Source: Patagioenas fasciata (lineage: Eukaryota; Chordata; Aves; Columbiformes; Columbidae). From it: DNA of 64,000 nt. Shown piece after piece: positions 1-10,483 of this stretch (position 1 is its first letter; every line of letters starts with the position of its first letter). The notes under the pieces are model-generated. The model saw nothing but the letters and a program-made list of their open reading frames with translations. It searched no databases and was not told where the DNA came from. The stretch is from contig NC_092559.1 in the NCBI RefSeq assembly GCF_037038585.1, forward strand, positions 18,152,488 to 18,216,487, given 5' to 3'. Both the position numbers and the translations under genes were made by a program.

Positions 1-35
1 CACAACCGTAATGAGTTGGTTCCACATAGGAGAAA

Positions 36-567
36 TGCGTCGATTAGGAACGACACGTACCAGGACGCAGACAGAAATTCACGCAGAGGCAGAGATCTTG
101 TTCAGGAAGGAGCGCAGAGCCTGGCCAAGCAGAGAGCTGACCTAGGCCTAGGCTGCCTTCTTTATTCACCATTGACAATTTATAGGATTTACAGGTACAG
201 GCCTGGACTAAGATGTTTACAAAAAGGTGCTTTTCCACTAATTGTTATTAAGAACACACTAAACTCATGTGATGTTTGTCTCACTTGTTGTTCCACTCAT
301 TCACAGACCCGGCCCAAGGACATTCACACATCCCATGCACTTGGGGGCGGTTATCTGGCCCGAGATACCATTGTCACGAGTCTGGGCTATAACTTTTTAC
401 AATTACGAGAAACGTACTTCAAAGTAATCTGTCCAAGGCCCTTTATATGCTATTATGTTAGTATTATGTCTTCGACTGTCCAGATGGTCATGTTAGTATT
501 GATCTTCCTTTATCATCCAGATGACTGGAACCGCACATCTTGCTTTCCCACATTTTACTTTCCAACA
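36..567 (-). mobile_element. Solo LTR of a class II-like ERV (LTR-A type)
   Basis: Read on the minus strand this is a 532-bp LTR beginning TGTTGGAAAGT and ending CGACGCA, with a TATAAA-like box and an AATAAA signal near its 3' end. It is flanked by a perfect 6-bp target duplication, GAGAAA, at 30-35 and 568-573. A 6-bp duplication is typical of alpha/beta-like (class II) retroviruses. No primer-binding site or internal sequence follows either end, so this is a recombined solo LTR. Related copies lie at 7255-7669, 25992-26470, 36692-37076 and 17031-17164. It sits in what would be intron 1 of the HINT-family gene. Confidence 0.85.
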
Positions 568-1147
568 GAGAAATGCAGGGCTTGATGTGCCTCATAATAG
601 TATTATAGAGATTTCACAGCTCTGATGTGCTAGGCTTTGGTTCTGAAGCCCAAAACTGGATTATTAAAGCAAAGAATTACAGCTTTTCTTATTTTTCTTA
701 TTATTTTTTCTGCGATTATGCTTTCATTCCATACTTGAGCTCCCCCTGTACCATGGAAAATGAGTGGCCGCTGATCTTCCACTTTGCTAAATTATTTGCT
801 GATTGAGTTAAGCCATTTGTCTCCTGCCTCTGCATGGACCGCATTGAATAGAAAAGCTGCTTAAGAAACAATCAACCCAAATGAAAACATAGTGGAGGTT
901 GCTAATCTGAAGGACTGGCCCATTTCCTTGCCCCCATTGTCTTGCATGCTGAATCCCACTTCTAGAGGGGACTCTGTAAATGTGTTTTATTATGCATATA
1001 GAAAGTATTAATGTCACATAAGAAAAATCAACGTTTGGGCTATCTGGTAATCTGCTGCTGTACAAGTCCAGTGCGGCATATTGATTTGCTTAAGCTATTA
1101 CCTTTCTCTGAAGCCAATTACATTTTAACTGTTTACTCTTCCTCCAG
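568..1147 (+). other. Presumed distal part of HINTW intron 1
   Basis: No open frame, repeat family or RNA gene is recognised here. It ends in a polypyrimidine tract and the AG acceptor at 1146-1147 immediately before exon 2. HINT exon 1, which would encode about 37 residues, is not found here on either strand, so it probably lies upstream of the window. Confidence 0.5.
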
Positions 1148-1252
1148 TGCCTTGCGTTCCATGGTCTTTCACCCCAAGCTTGGACACTTTTTCTAGCCAT
1201 GCCTAAGGAACCAATTATCAGGTTATCTGAAGCAGAAGATTCTGGTGACTCT
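1148..1252 (+). CDS. HINTW: HINT-family protein, exon 2 (HINTW-like)
   Basis: This exon gives 35 codons without a stop, starting CLAFHGLSPQAW and ending SEAEDSGDS. It aligns residue for residue with the second exon of vertebrate HINT1, a purine nucleoside phosphoramidase of the histidine-triad family. It is bounded by a consensus acceptor (AG at 1146-1147) and donor (GTAAGT at 1253). Both junctions are phase 0, as in HINT1. Several positions conserved in HINT1 are changed: HDIS is HGLS, and the VIPKKH segment has lost its terminal histidine. Retained introns argue against a retrocopy. High divergence with an open frame fits the W-linked gametolog HINTW, which occurs in neognath birds and is multicopy in chicken. 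Expression cannot be judged. Confidence 0.82.
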
Positions 1253-2070
1253 GTAAGTACTGTGGAAGCTTTTTGTATGCTAAACTGTACCTGTAAATAG
1301 TTCCTAATTTATTAGACTCTTTCCTATCCCCTCTTTTCTTCTTGATAGGGCACAACAGGCTATTTTGGGTTTTCTGACGCTATAGTTTCTTGCCTCTAGC
1401 TTGCAATGCAATTGAGCTTTTTGACTAAAAGCAGTGATATAAAGCAATGCTCACCTCTGAGTATGTACTTCTGGTGCAAAATGCAGCGTTGTTTCGGAGC
1501 GCAGTCTGATGCCTTTTGTCATGGTTTATAGAGTAAGAGTACTACTACTAGTAGTACTTTTTCTAATACGGAGAAAATGGCTTGGGGTCTTTGGTAGGTC
1601 AGGGGTGAGGAAGGGCAAAACTGGCTGAGAGGTGCTGGATGTTTTTTTTTTAGCTATGAAAGTCAAGTTCAAAGACTCTGTAAACCCATGCAAAAGGCAG
1701 CCTAAAGTTTATTTTGCACCAGAATTGCTTATGTTGCCTGAAGTTATAATGGGGGCTTTAACCCAGAGACAAACTTAGCTTTTGTGACTGTTATGCAGCC
1801 TGCTAGTGTCTAGCCTGAAGAAAATGGCATAGCTCTGTTTTTCCCCCACAGTGGTGTGCATAATCGGTCTTTGTAGCTTTGCTTGGAAAATGTCAGTTGC
1901 AGGTGGGTGGACAGACAGTAATTTGAAGCGCAATGGTTGAATTGGTAGGAATGGGCTAACTGGTTTCTCTGTGTGGTTATCTGTTCTCATTCCTTCCCTT
2001 CGTGCCCTTTCTCCTCTTTGCGTGTGGCTTTTTATTTTATTTATTTATGGTTCTGTACTTCCTTCTCCAG
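1253..2070 (+). other. Intron between HINTW exons 2 and 3
   Basis: This is an 818-bp intron running from GTAAGT at 1253 to a pyrimidine-rich acceptor ending CTTCTCCAG at 2070. No transposable element is recognised in it, which is unusual for this window. Short runs of T and TTTAT repeats are present near its 3' end. Confidence 0.75.
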
Positions 2071-2235
2071 CTTCTTAGGCATTTAATGATTGTGGGCAAG
2101 AAGCGTGCTGCTCACCTGGGCCTGACCAATGGATTCCGGATGGTTGTGGATGAAGGGCCTGAGTGTGGGCAGTCTGTCTGTCGCGTACATCTACCTATTC
2201 TAGGTGGTTGTGAGTTGGGCTGGCCGCCTGGCTAA
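2071..2235 (+). CDS. HINTW: HINT-family protein, exon 3 with degraded histidine triad
   Basis: This exon has 54 codons plus TAA and begins [11 protein letters not shown] and ends GWPPG, matching the HINT1 C-terminal exon. With a 37-residue exon 1 the protein would be 126 residues, the usual HINT1 length. The HIT signature H-x-H-x-H reads RVHLPILGG here: the first triad histidine is Arg, the middle one (the nucleophile in HINT1) is kept, and the third is Pro. Loss of a normal HIT motif is the described feature of avian HINTW, proposed to pair with Z-encoded HINT1 rather than act as a normal hydrolase. The dimer-forming C-terminal WPPG end is kept. The frame is open and splice signals are intact, so this may be a functional copy. 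A pseudogenised repeat unit is the alternative. Confidence 0.85.
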   Translation, partial: LLRHLMIVGKKRAAHLGLTNGFRMVVDEGPECGQSVCRVHLPILGGCELGWPPG

Positions 2236-2384
2236 GATTTTTGCACCGCGGGAGTTGCTGCATGTGTACGAGTGGCCACTGAATGGATTTTGTTTGTTGC
2301 CCGTCAATCTCGACACAGTTGATGTCTGATTTTGTGTGATGTGTGTCTGTGGAAAGTACTAAAAGCTTTGAGCAGCGGTTGCAC

Positions 2385-2390
2385 AATAAA
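2385..2390 (+). terminator. Poly(A) signal of the HINTW transcript
   Basis: AATAAA lies 150 bp after the stop codon of the HINT-family exon 3, a plausible short 3' UTR. Cleavage would be expected about 15-25 bases downstream. Confidence 0.7.
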
Positions 2391-2405
2391 GATTTAGCAT
2401 GGGGA

Positions 2406-2646
2406 TATCATCTCTGTCTTGTGCGTTTTTACTGAGGGAAATAGTTGTATGAGTTAAAATGGTGTCTCCCCTGAGCTTAAGTATGTGGAACATTTCAGTC
2501 CGTTAACAGTGTTCTATAGATAGATAATGATTTGCCCAGTCATTTGAAACGTGATGCTGGAACTGCTTAGCAATAGTCTCCTGCATCTTGTAGGAAGCAA
2601 ACTCTTTGCTTTTTGGAAGTAGTATGCAAATGTACTTGAAGCCAGC
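2406..2646. other. Unclassified spacer
   Basis: This is non-repetitive sequence between the end of the HINTW-like transcript and the LTR-B element. No gene is seen. Confidence 0.5.
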
Positions 2647-3279
2647 TGTCATGGTTTAAATCAAGCTAGCAATATAACCACCATAGCTGCTCGCTCACTT
2701 CCCCCCATCCTGCATGCGTGAGAGAATCAAAAGGGAAGGGAGAAACTTGGATTGAGATAAACAAACACAGTTTAATAAAATAACACCAATGTACTAATAG
2801 TCATATATAGAAAATGGAAAATAGAATCTAAAATAAAAGAGAGAGAGAAGAGAGAAAAAGACTGTAAGGTCCAGAGGCCTGTGCAAAATGGCAGGATGGC
2901 CAGAGGCCAAAATAAAGTCCTGAACAGAACTCTCCCAAACGGGTCTCTGGCCCGGCTCTGACAAAGAGCTAGCTGCAAGATCTTGACTCTCCTTAAGTAT
3001 GAAGCATGATGCTAATGGCGTGGAATATTCTTATTGATCAGTCTGGATGTCGGTCATGGTCTGCCCCATCTATGCCCCCCTTACTAGCTGCCTCATGCCT
3101 GTGGGCAGAGCACTCGGAACTGTTCTTGGCTCTCGGACCAGAGCAATTAAAACCATTTACTCTGTCCCAGGCTGTTATCTTCTTGTTCTCCAATTAAATC
3201 TAAATGATGACCGTGCTAGCTATGAAAAAAAATTCTAACTGCATGAAAAAATTAACTCACTTTCAGTCAAACCAGCACA
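2647..3279 (+). mobile_element. Solo LTR, type B
   Basis: A 633-bp element that starts TGTCATGGTTTAAA and ends CAAACCAGCACA. Its termini are imperfect inverted repeats (TGTcaTGGTTT against TGTgcTGGTTT). The flanks are CCAGC at 2642-2646 and CCAGT at 3280-3284, a probable 5-bp target duplication with one change. A minus-strand 3' portion of the same type is at 16736-17029, and a shorter related stretch at about 8670-8760. TG...CA ends and a 5-bp duplication fit a class I or III ERV LTR. No internal region follows. Confidence 0.72.
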
Positions 3280-3839
3280 CCAGTGTAGGCTGCTGCTAAA
3301 ACGGTAGAAAATACCATATGTGACGCTACAGGTGTGCCATACAAGGGTGGTTTCGGCACAGTGCAATGTGTTGGAAGCATCCAACTCCTGTTGGAGTGCT
3401 TTATCAATGGCTGTGTTTTATGGCCTCTCAGTCAGCGACGTGCAACAAGCACAGCAACGGCTACAGAGAAACTGCCAGATATTTTAACGTGGTGAAACGA
3501 AGAGCGCAGCAGTGGCTATGTTAAGAGCTGAGCCTAGGCATGGATTGAGGAGATGAGGAGGGAATCCTGTAGCCGGGCAAAACTGTGGTCATGCTGAGAG
3601 AATTGCTGTGAACCAGCTGATCTTGTGAGAGGGGCTGATGCAGAGGGGGCATTGCCAGGAGCAACCAAGGAAGATTCAAATGGCCTCCTAGGGAGCGTAG
3701 CAAACAAGGCCAGCAAACAGGGGTGAGGCAGTTAGTGTGGCAGTTTGCGCTGAAGGGTGAGTGGGTAGGGTGAGGAAGCTTTGCTGGCTCAAGTGATTAC
3801 CTCAATTGGTTTTCGTCACCCTCGCAGAAGGAGCCAACT

Positions 3840-5069
3840 ATGGTACCCACTCGGGGCAAAGGTAAGTACTCTGCACTCAACAACATAGAGGTAACAACCC
3901 AGACAGAGCTGCCATGGGAACATGCAGCCACCCAGACCTCAGTCTGCAGAGTATGCCAGAGCCTTTCACTGGTATAGAGTGGCAGTAGAGAAAACATTTG
4001 TGTGAGGTGTGAGAAGTTGGATGACCTCCTCAGCCTGGTAGTAGAACTGAAAGAGGAGTTAGAAAGGTCGAGAAGTATCAGGGAGCTGGTAAAGGAAATC
4101 GACCTGTGGGATCAAGCTTTGGTCACCCACAGACAGATAAGACCACCAGCAAGAAATGAAGATCAAGGGATTCCTGTATCCTCCCCTTGCCTGACTGAAA
4201 AAATCAGGGCAAGGGAAAGGGATGAATGGAATAAAGTCCACACTTGGGTTGGCAGGAGAAACACCCCCTTACCCACCCCACCCTCCCGGGTGCCTCCGTT
4301 CAACAGGCATGAGGCTCTGGATGTGGAATGCAGTGACACGAGGGATAGGGGGCAATGGCAGCGTGTTCCTGCTCGGCGTAGAAGGAGGAGGGTCCCTTTT
4401 GTGACCACCCCACCTTCCCAGGTTCCCTCGCAAAACAGGTATGAGGCCTTGCAAGTGGAACCAAGCAACAACATTGAGGGAGGCGGTTCCGCTAAGTTGG
4501 AAGTGCCGCAGAGGATAAGTCATTCTGTGCCCTCCATCAAAACAGCTCCCACAAAGGAAAAAAGGTGGGTTGTGTTCGTGGGAGACTCCCTTCTAAAGGG
4601 AACAGAAGGCCCTATATGCAGGCTAGACCCACTTCTTCGGGAAGTCTGATGCCTCCCTGGGGCCAGCGTTAAAGACATAAAAAGTAAACTTCCTGCCCAT
4701 GTTAGGCTCTCAGACTATTATCCCCTAATAATTTTTCAGGTAGGCAATGATGTAAGTGAAAAGGGAAAACGAAAGGCAATCAAGAGAGACTTCAGGATCT
4801 TGGGATGACTGATCAAAGGGTCAGGAGCACAAGTAGTGTCCCCTCTGTCCCCACAGTTGCAGGGTTTCAGGAGGAAAGATGCAGGAAGACCGCCAGATCA
4901 GTACCTGGCTGTGGGACTGGTGTCACTGGCAGAATTTTTTGGTTTTGATCATGGGCTGGGTTACACGGCACCTGGTCTGCTAGCAAGAAATATGACACAC
5001 CTGTCTCAAAAAGGGAAAAGGATCCTGGGGCAGGAGTTAGCAGGACTCATTGAGAGGACTTTAAACTAG
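3840..5069 (+). pseudogene. CR1 ORF1 (Cys pairs, coiled coil, SGNH esterase), broken
   Basis: The frame starts MVPTRGKG and stays in one frame to the TAG at 5067-5069, with in-frame stops at 3975, 4647 and about 4806. Two Cys pairs (CRVC and CVRC) precede a Leu/Glu-rich coiled-coil segment (4020-4100). A basic, Pro-rich linker follows, then the esterase domain beginning VVFVGDSLLKGTEG, which keeps the GDS nucleophile block. The C-terminal block THLSQKGKRILGQ corresponds to the DxxH region, with the Asp position changed. CR1 ORF1 proteins of this type bind RNA and carry a lipolytic domain. The product would be a ribonucleoprotein component of CR1 retrotransposition. Confidence 0.8.
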
Positions 5070-5312
5070 ATTTGAAGCGGGGAGGGGAGGAAACCAGATG
5101 TGGCAGAAGCATACCCAAGGGCGGCATGCCAGCATTTGAGGGAAGGGGTGCTAGCGAGGCCCTTCAGACTGCCATCCCAGTGGAGGTAGGGAATGGAGAG
5201 CCACGCAGTAGGATAAACACAAGGGTTAATGATCTGTCAGAAATCGTGGAAGCACTTGAGGATGGCCACCAAGGAATTTAGGGCTTCTCACCAGAAAAAG
5301 GTGGCGGGATTA

Positions 5313-8300
5313 ATGGCCCAGCTGAAGTGCATCTGTATGAATGCACACAGCATGGGCAACAAACAGGAGGGGTGGGAAGCCATTGTGAGGCAGAAAAGCT
5401 ATGATATAGTAGCCATCTCAGAAACATGGTGGGATGATTCTGACAACTGGAGTGCTGCATTAGATGGTTATAAAATCTTCAGAAGAGATAGGCAAGGAAG
5501 GAGAGGAGGTGGGGTAGCCATGTATGTCAGGGGGTGTTATGATAGTCTGGAGCATGATGAGGGTGATGATAGGGTTGAGTGTCTATGGGTGAGAATCAAG
5601 GGGAAGAGCAACAAGGCAGATATCCTGGTAGGAGTCTGTTACAGACCACCCAACCAGGATGAAGAGGCAGATGAAATATTTTGCAGGCAGCTGGGAGAAG
5701 TCTCCCAATCGCTAGCCCTTGTTTTTGTGGGGGACTTAAACCTACCGAATGTCTGCTGGAAATAAAACACAGCAGAGAGGAAGTAGTCTAGGAGGCTCCT
5801 GGAGTGTATGGAGGACAACTCCTTGACACAGCTGGTCAGCGAACCTACTGGGGAAGGTACCCCGCTGGATCTGTTGTTTGTAAATAGAGAAGGACTTGTG
5901 GGCAATGTGTTGGTTGGAGGTCACCTTGGGCATAGTGATCATGAAACGATTGAGTTTTCTGTTCTTGGAGAAGTAAGGAGGGTGGTCAGCAGAACTGCTA
6001 CTTTGGACTTCCGAAGGGGAGACTTTGATCTGTTTAGGAGGCTGGTTGGCAGAGTCCCTTGGGAGGCAGTCCTGAAGGACAAAGGAGTCCAGGAAGGCTG
6101 GTCTCTCTTCAATAAGGTAATCTTAGAGGCACAGGAGCAGGCTGTCCCCATGTGCCCAAAAGCGAGCTGGCGGGGAAGAAGGCTGGCCTGGCTGAATAGA
6201 GAGCTGTGTCTGGAACTTAGGAATAAAAAGAAAATTTATAACCTTTGGAAGGAGGGGCAGGTGACTCAAGAGGAATACAAGAACTCTGTGAGGTTATGCA
6301 GGGAGAAAATTAGAAGGACCAAAGCCCAACTAGAACTTAATCCCAGCCACTGTTGTAAAAGGCAACAAGAAATGTTTCTATAAATATATCAGCAACAAAA
6401 GAAAGGCTAAGGAGAATCTCCATCTCCTGATGGATGTGAGGGGAAACAGTGACAGAAGATGAGGGAAAGGCTGATGTACTAAATATCTTCTTTGCCTTAG
6501 TCTTTAATAGTAAGACCAGTTGTGCTCCAGGTACCCAGCCCCCTGAGCCAGAAGACAGGGATGGGGAGCAGAATGAAGCCCCAATAATCCAAAGGGAAAT
6601 GCTTAGCAACCTGCTACACCACTTGGACACCCAAAAGTCTATGGGGCCGGATGGGATACACCCAAGGGTGCTGAGGGAACTGGCGGAGGTTATCACTAAG
6701 CCACTTTCCATTATCTATCAGCAATGTTGGCTAACTGGGGAGGTCCCAGTTTACTGGAAGTTGGCAAACATGATGCCCATCTACAAGAAGGGCCGAAAGG
6801 AAGATCCAGGGAATTACAGGCCTGCCAGTCTGACCTCAGTGCCGGGGAAGGTCAGGGAGCAGATCATCCTAAATGCCATCACACAGCACATACGAGACAA
6901 CCAAGCGATCAGTCCCAGTCAGCATGGGTTTATGAAAGGCAGGCAACCTGATCTCCTTCTATGACAAGGTGACCCACCTTGTAGATGAGGGAAAGGCTGT
7001 GGATATTGTGTACTTAGACTTCAGTAAGGCCTTTGACACTGTATCCCACGGCATTCTCCTGGAGAAGCTGACAGCTCATGGCCTGGATGGGTGTACTCTT
7101 TGATGGATAAAGAACTTGCTGGATGGCTGGGCCCAAAGAGTTGTGAATGGAGCCAAATCCAGTTGGCAGCCGGTCATGAGTGGTGTTCCTCAGGGCTCAG
7201 TATTGGGGCCAGTTCTGTTTAATATCTTTATCGATGATCCAGATGAGGGGATTGTGTGGGAACGGCAGGACATGCAGGTCCAGCCACTTGTATGATAAAG
7301 GAAGATCAATACTAACATGACCATCCAGAGCGTCAAAGAAGAAATACTACTAACAAGATTAAATCACAGCAATCAGTCAAAACAGTGAGAATGATATCTC
7401 AGGCCAGAACACCGCCCTTAGGATGTATGGCGTGTGAGTGTTGGGCCTGGGCGTGTGTGTTTGGAATAACATTTTTTGAAAAAAACGTTCTGTTTAACCT
7501 CTTGGTCCAGGCCCATATCTTTAAAGCTATAAATGGAGAAAGGCTAATTAAAGAAGGCTCAGGCCAGCTCAGGTCTGCTCTGCCTGGTTCTGCTCTCGCT
7601 GCCAACAAGAACTCTGTGTCTGTGCGTCTCTGTCTATGCATCTCTGTATGCGTCGTTCTCATCGCCACGGATTGAGTGCACCCTTAGTAAGTTTGCAGAC
7701 GACACTAAGTTCAGTAGGAGTGTTGATCTGCTTGAGGGTCAGAAGGCTATACAGAGGGATCTGGACCGGCTGGATTGTTGGGCTCAGGCCAATTGTACGA
7801 GGTTTAACAAGGGCAAGTCCTGGGTCCTGCACTTGGGTGACAACAACCCCAGGCAGCACTACAGGCTCGGGGAACAGCGGCTGGAAAGCTGCCTAGCAGA
7901 AAAGGATCTGGGGGTGTTGATTGACAGCCAGCTGAATATGAGCCAGCAGTGTGCCCAGGTGGCCAAAAAGGCCAACAGCATCCTGGATTGTATCAGGCAT
8001 AGTGTGGCCAGCAGGACTAGGGAAGTGATTGTTCCACTGTACTTGGCGCTGGTGAGACCCCATCTTGAATGCTGTGTTCAGTTTTGGGCCCCTCATTATA
8101 AGAAAGACATTGAAATACTAGAGAGAGTGCAGAGGAGGACGATGAAGCTGGTGAGGGGCCTGGAGCACAAGTCTTATGAGGAGTGGTTGAGGGAACTGGG
8201 GCTGTTTAGCCTCGAGAAAAGAAGGCTGAGGGGAGACTTCAGTGCTGTCTACAACTATCTGAAAGGAGGTTGTAGCATGGAGGGTGTTGGTCTCTTCTCC

Positions 8301-8495
8301 CAAGTAGCAAGTGATAGGACAAGAGGAAACGGTCTCAAGTTGTGCCAGGGGAGGTTTAGACTGGATATTAGGAAAAAATTCTTCACGGAAAGGGTTGTCA
8401 GGCATTGGAACAGGCTGCCCAGGGAAGTGGTGGAGTCACCATCCCTGGAGGTGTTTAAATGGCATATAGATGAGGTTCTTAGGGACATGGTTTAG
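5313..8495 (+). pseudogene. CR1 ORF2 (endonuclease-reverse transcriptase), broken
   Basis: The likely start is the ATG at 5313 (MAQLKCICMNAHSMG). The APE-type endonuclease occupies about 5320-6000, with the catalytic-Glu block ISETWWDD and the CYRPPNQDEE block. The reverse transcriptase runs from about 6600: [30 protein letters not shown] and the catalytic FADD block, which lies just after the inserted LTR. The C-terminal part ends at 8495. Lesions are a stop at 5763, a frameshift between 6383 and 6449, a further frameshift near 6964, a stop near 7100 and the LTR insertion. The enzyme would nick target DNA and prime reverse transcription of CR1 RNA from the 3' repeats. Confidence 0.83.
7255..7669 (+). 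mobile_element. Solo LTR-A inserted in CR1 copy 1
   Basis: An element of about 415 bp, starting TGTGGGAACGGCAGG and ending in CATCGCCACG, interrupts ORF2 of the CR1 just before the FADD block. GATTG is repeated at 7250-7254 and 7670-7674; counting one more base, GGATTG (7249-7254 and 7669-7674) would give the 6-bp duplication seen for the LTR-A at 36-567. It holds a TATAAA at about 7524 and an ATTAAA downstream. Confidence 0.85.
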
Positions 8496-8584
8496 TGCTA
8501 GAGTTAGGTTATGGTTGGACTCAATGACCTTGAAGGATCTCTTCTAACCAAAGTGATTCTATTTTTATATTATTCTATTCTATG

Positions 8585-9077
8585 GTTCTGGTATCCCTTT
8601 TCTGGTGAGGAGGGATATGGTAGGAGAAAACAATTGGTCCGAATGGCAGTTCTGGTGCTTCTCTGACAGAGTGGAATATCTCTTCTGTCAGTTTGGGTCA
8701 GTTGTCCTGGCTCTGTCCCCTCCCAACCTCTTGCCCACCCCCAGCTCACTGGATGGTGGAGGTGGGGGTGGTTGGAGAGACCGTCTTCATGCTGTGAGAG
8801 CAAATCAGAAGTACATCACGAGACGGCAAATTTAATCTTTAACAGCTATTAAAAAAGGGAGATGTGCATGGCAAAGCAGGGCAATCCTTCACTATATTAC
8901 TGAGGCATCTGAGATGCCCGCTGGAAGGCATCTTCTTCTCTTCTATATCCCCAAGCCATCAGGTGAAGTTTGGTGACACAGGCGTGTTAAGTAAGCTGAG
9001 GGCTTCACTTATCTTTCATCTTCCCGGGGAGGAGATGGAAATTATTTACCTGAAGTAGGTGGAAACTGACACATGAC
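8585..9077. other. Unclassified sequence with an LTR-B-like patch
   Basis: About 8670-8760 resembles the 3' part of LTR-B (TGGAATAT...GTCAGTTTGGGTCAG...). The remainder matches nothing else in the window and has no convincing open frame. Confidence 0.4.
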
Positions 9078-9965
9078 TGTGGCAGTACACTGTCCCCCTA
9101 CCTCTCCCCCCTCCCCCCCCCCTCGCTGAGAACTGATGTGGCAGCTGCATGTGTGCACACCTCCCTCCTCTCCTTCAATGGGGCAAGTTAATGGTCCTTA
9201 TTGGGAGACCCAGGCCAGAGTCATTAGGAGAGAGGAGGGGGCTCATGTAGCCACAGTAGGGGGGTGCAGAGGTGCACGTAGCCACAGTAGGGGGGTGCAG
9301 AGAAGCCGCGAAGCTTCTAGACTGCCCACAGCCAGATCTGACACGGCTATAAATGGGGTCCGCCGAGGCTGCCTTTTGTGTGGTCCTCTTGGAGCGCGGG
9401 CCAAATGCTGCCGCCGAGAACCTTCCCGGGACTGGGATACCGTCTAAGGTAACCTCCTGAAAGAAAAATGGGACTGCCTCGTCTCCACGTGTGGGTGAGT
9501 GATAACTTAGATATTTCCTCACCAGATAAGCGAGTGTATTAAATAATTCCTCGCCACTTGGGTGGATGTTTTCCTCACTAGACACGTGAGTGTATTCCAT
9601 GCTTAAATATAAGCACGTGTATTTTCTTTAATAATTCCTTGCCAGATTCAGGCAAGCGTATATCCTTAATATAATTTCTCCCTAAACACGTGGGTGTATT
9701 TTTTTCCTGGAGTCAGGGACGGCTCTGGCATTGTTTTTGGTGAGCCACGTGTATACACACTGTGGATCTCCATTATTCTTATTTGCTGTACCCCAATAAT
9801 TTCCTCAAAGTTGATATCCGAATCTGTATTTTATGTTACCGGAGTGACTGATTGTATAAACCCCGTTTCTAATTGGTTGTTTTCCCGGACTTTCCCGGAC
9901 AGAATAAAAGCCCGTTTTGGACCTGGTTGTCCGCCTAAAACTAACTTCGGGGTCCCTCCGTGACA
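9078..9965 (+). mobile_element. Solo LTR, type C, with hairpin array
   Basis: This is an 888-bp LTR starting TGTGGCAGTACAC and ending CCTCCGTGACA, flanked by a perfect 5-bp target duplication ATGAC (9073-9077 and 9966-9970). It has a TATAAA at 9348-9353 and AATAAA at 9903-9908. Between them lies a series of short inverted repeats followed by GTGTA-like pentamers (see separate entry). A direct repeat of the GTAGCCACAGTAGGGGGGTG block lies in the upstream part. A 5-bp duplication excludes a class II element. Confidence 0.88.
9518..9690 (+). repeat. Hairpin-GTGTA array of LTR-C (copy 1)
   Basis: Short inverted repeats recur every 25-50 bp: CTCAC/GCGAG (9518-9534), CTCAC/GTGAG (9574-9590), GCTT/AAGC (9601-9614) and TTGCC/GGCAA (9639-9655). 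Each is followed by GTGTA, CGTGTA or GCGTA. Stems differ in sequence but stay paired. The array lies downstream of the TATA box, so it would be transcribed. Confidence 0.7.
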
Positions 9966-9970
9966 ATGAC

Positions 9971-10271
9971 GTTTCCTTGAAATTACACTGGTGCAGTGTT
10001 TGCTTGCTGACTGACTGAGCCAGGTAGCGATCTATTGTTTTGTCAGTGTAAACTCCCTAAGGTATCTAGAAGGTGTTCCTTCTTCTGGGGGCAGGGGAAT
10101 TCTGAAGAAGGAAAGTATGACTTATACATTCAGAGAGACTGGGTGATTGGATGATTATCATAGGTTTTAGAAGTCTGTGGTGCCTGGTGGAATTTGTCTT
10201 GCCTCGCAGACATTGTTGCTGATACTGGGCTCCAAACCAGAGAGAGTGAAGGGCTGTTAAACAATGATCCA
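9971..10271. other. Unclassified spacer
   Basis: No gene or recognised repeat. Sequence is single-copy within this window. Confidence 0.4.
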
Positions 10272-10483
10272 ATGAAGAATCGTAGAGTCCTAGAGCAGCC
10301 CAGGTGGGAAGGGACCTGGAAAGAACATCTGCTCCAACCTTTTGTGAGAACAGGAGCACAGATGAGATTATCTAGCACCCTATCTAAAGGCATCTTGAAA
10401 ACCTCCAGCGATGGGGACTCTACCATGTCCCTGGGGAGGCTGTTCCAGTGGATGATTGTTCTTACAGTAAAAACCAAAAATTT
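10272..10483 (-). mobile_element. CR1 3' end fragment (minus)
   Basis: On the minus strand this encodes the C-terminal end of ORF2 ([19 protein letters not shown]) and the short 3' UTR. It is only about 210 bp long, a heavily 5'-truncated insertion, which is typical of CR1. Confidence 0.75.

Larger units (their letters stand above)
3300..8584 (+). mobile_element. Near full-length CR1 LINE (copy 1), split by an LTR
   Basis: This copy has a 5' UTR of about 540 bp, ORF1, ORF2 and a 3' UTR ending in short ATTCTATT-type repeats. It is interrupted at 7255-7669 by a solo LTR-A. The 5' UTR resembles that of the CR1 at the right window end (shared AGCAAACAGGGGTG block at about 3712 and 62982). The exact 5' boundary is not resolved. 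The presence of 5' UTR and both ORFs makes it one of the most complete CR1 copies here, although both ORFs are inactivated by stops and frameshifts. Confidence 0.85.

Noticed and set aside
16..585. 189-codon plus-strand open frame
   Set aside because: It is the antisense of the solo LTR-A at 36-567. It has no homology to a domain, and related LTR copies do not preserve the frame.
1148..2235. Processed HINT1 retrocopy
   Set aside because: An intron of 818 bp with canonical borders separates the exons, and there is no poly(A) tract or fused exon.
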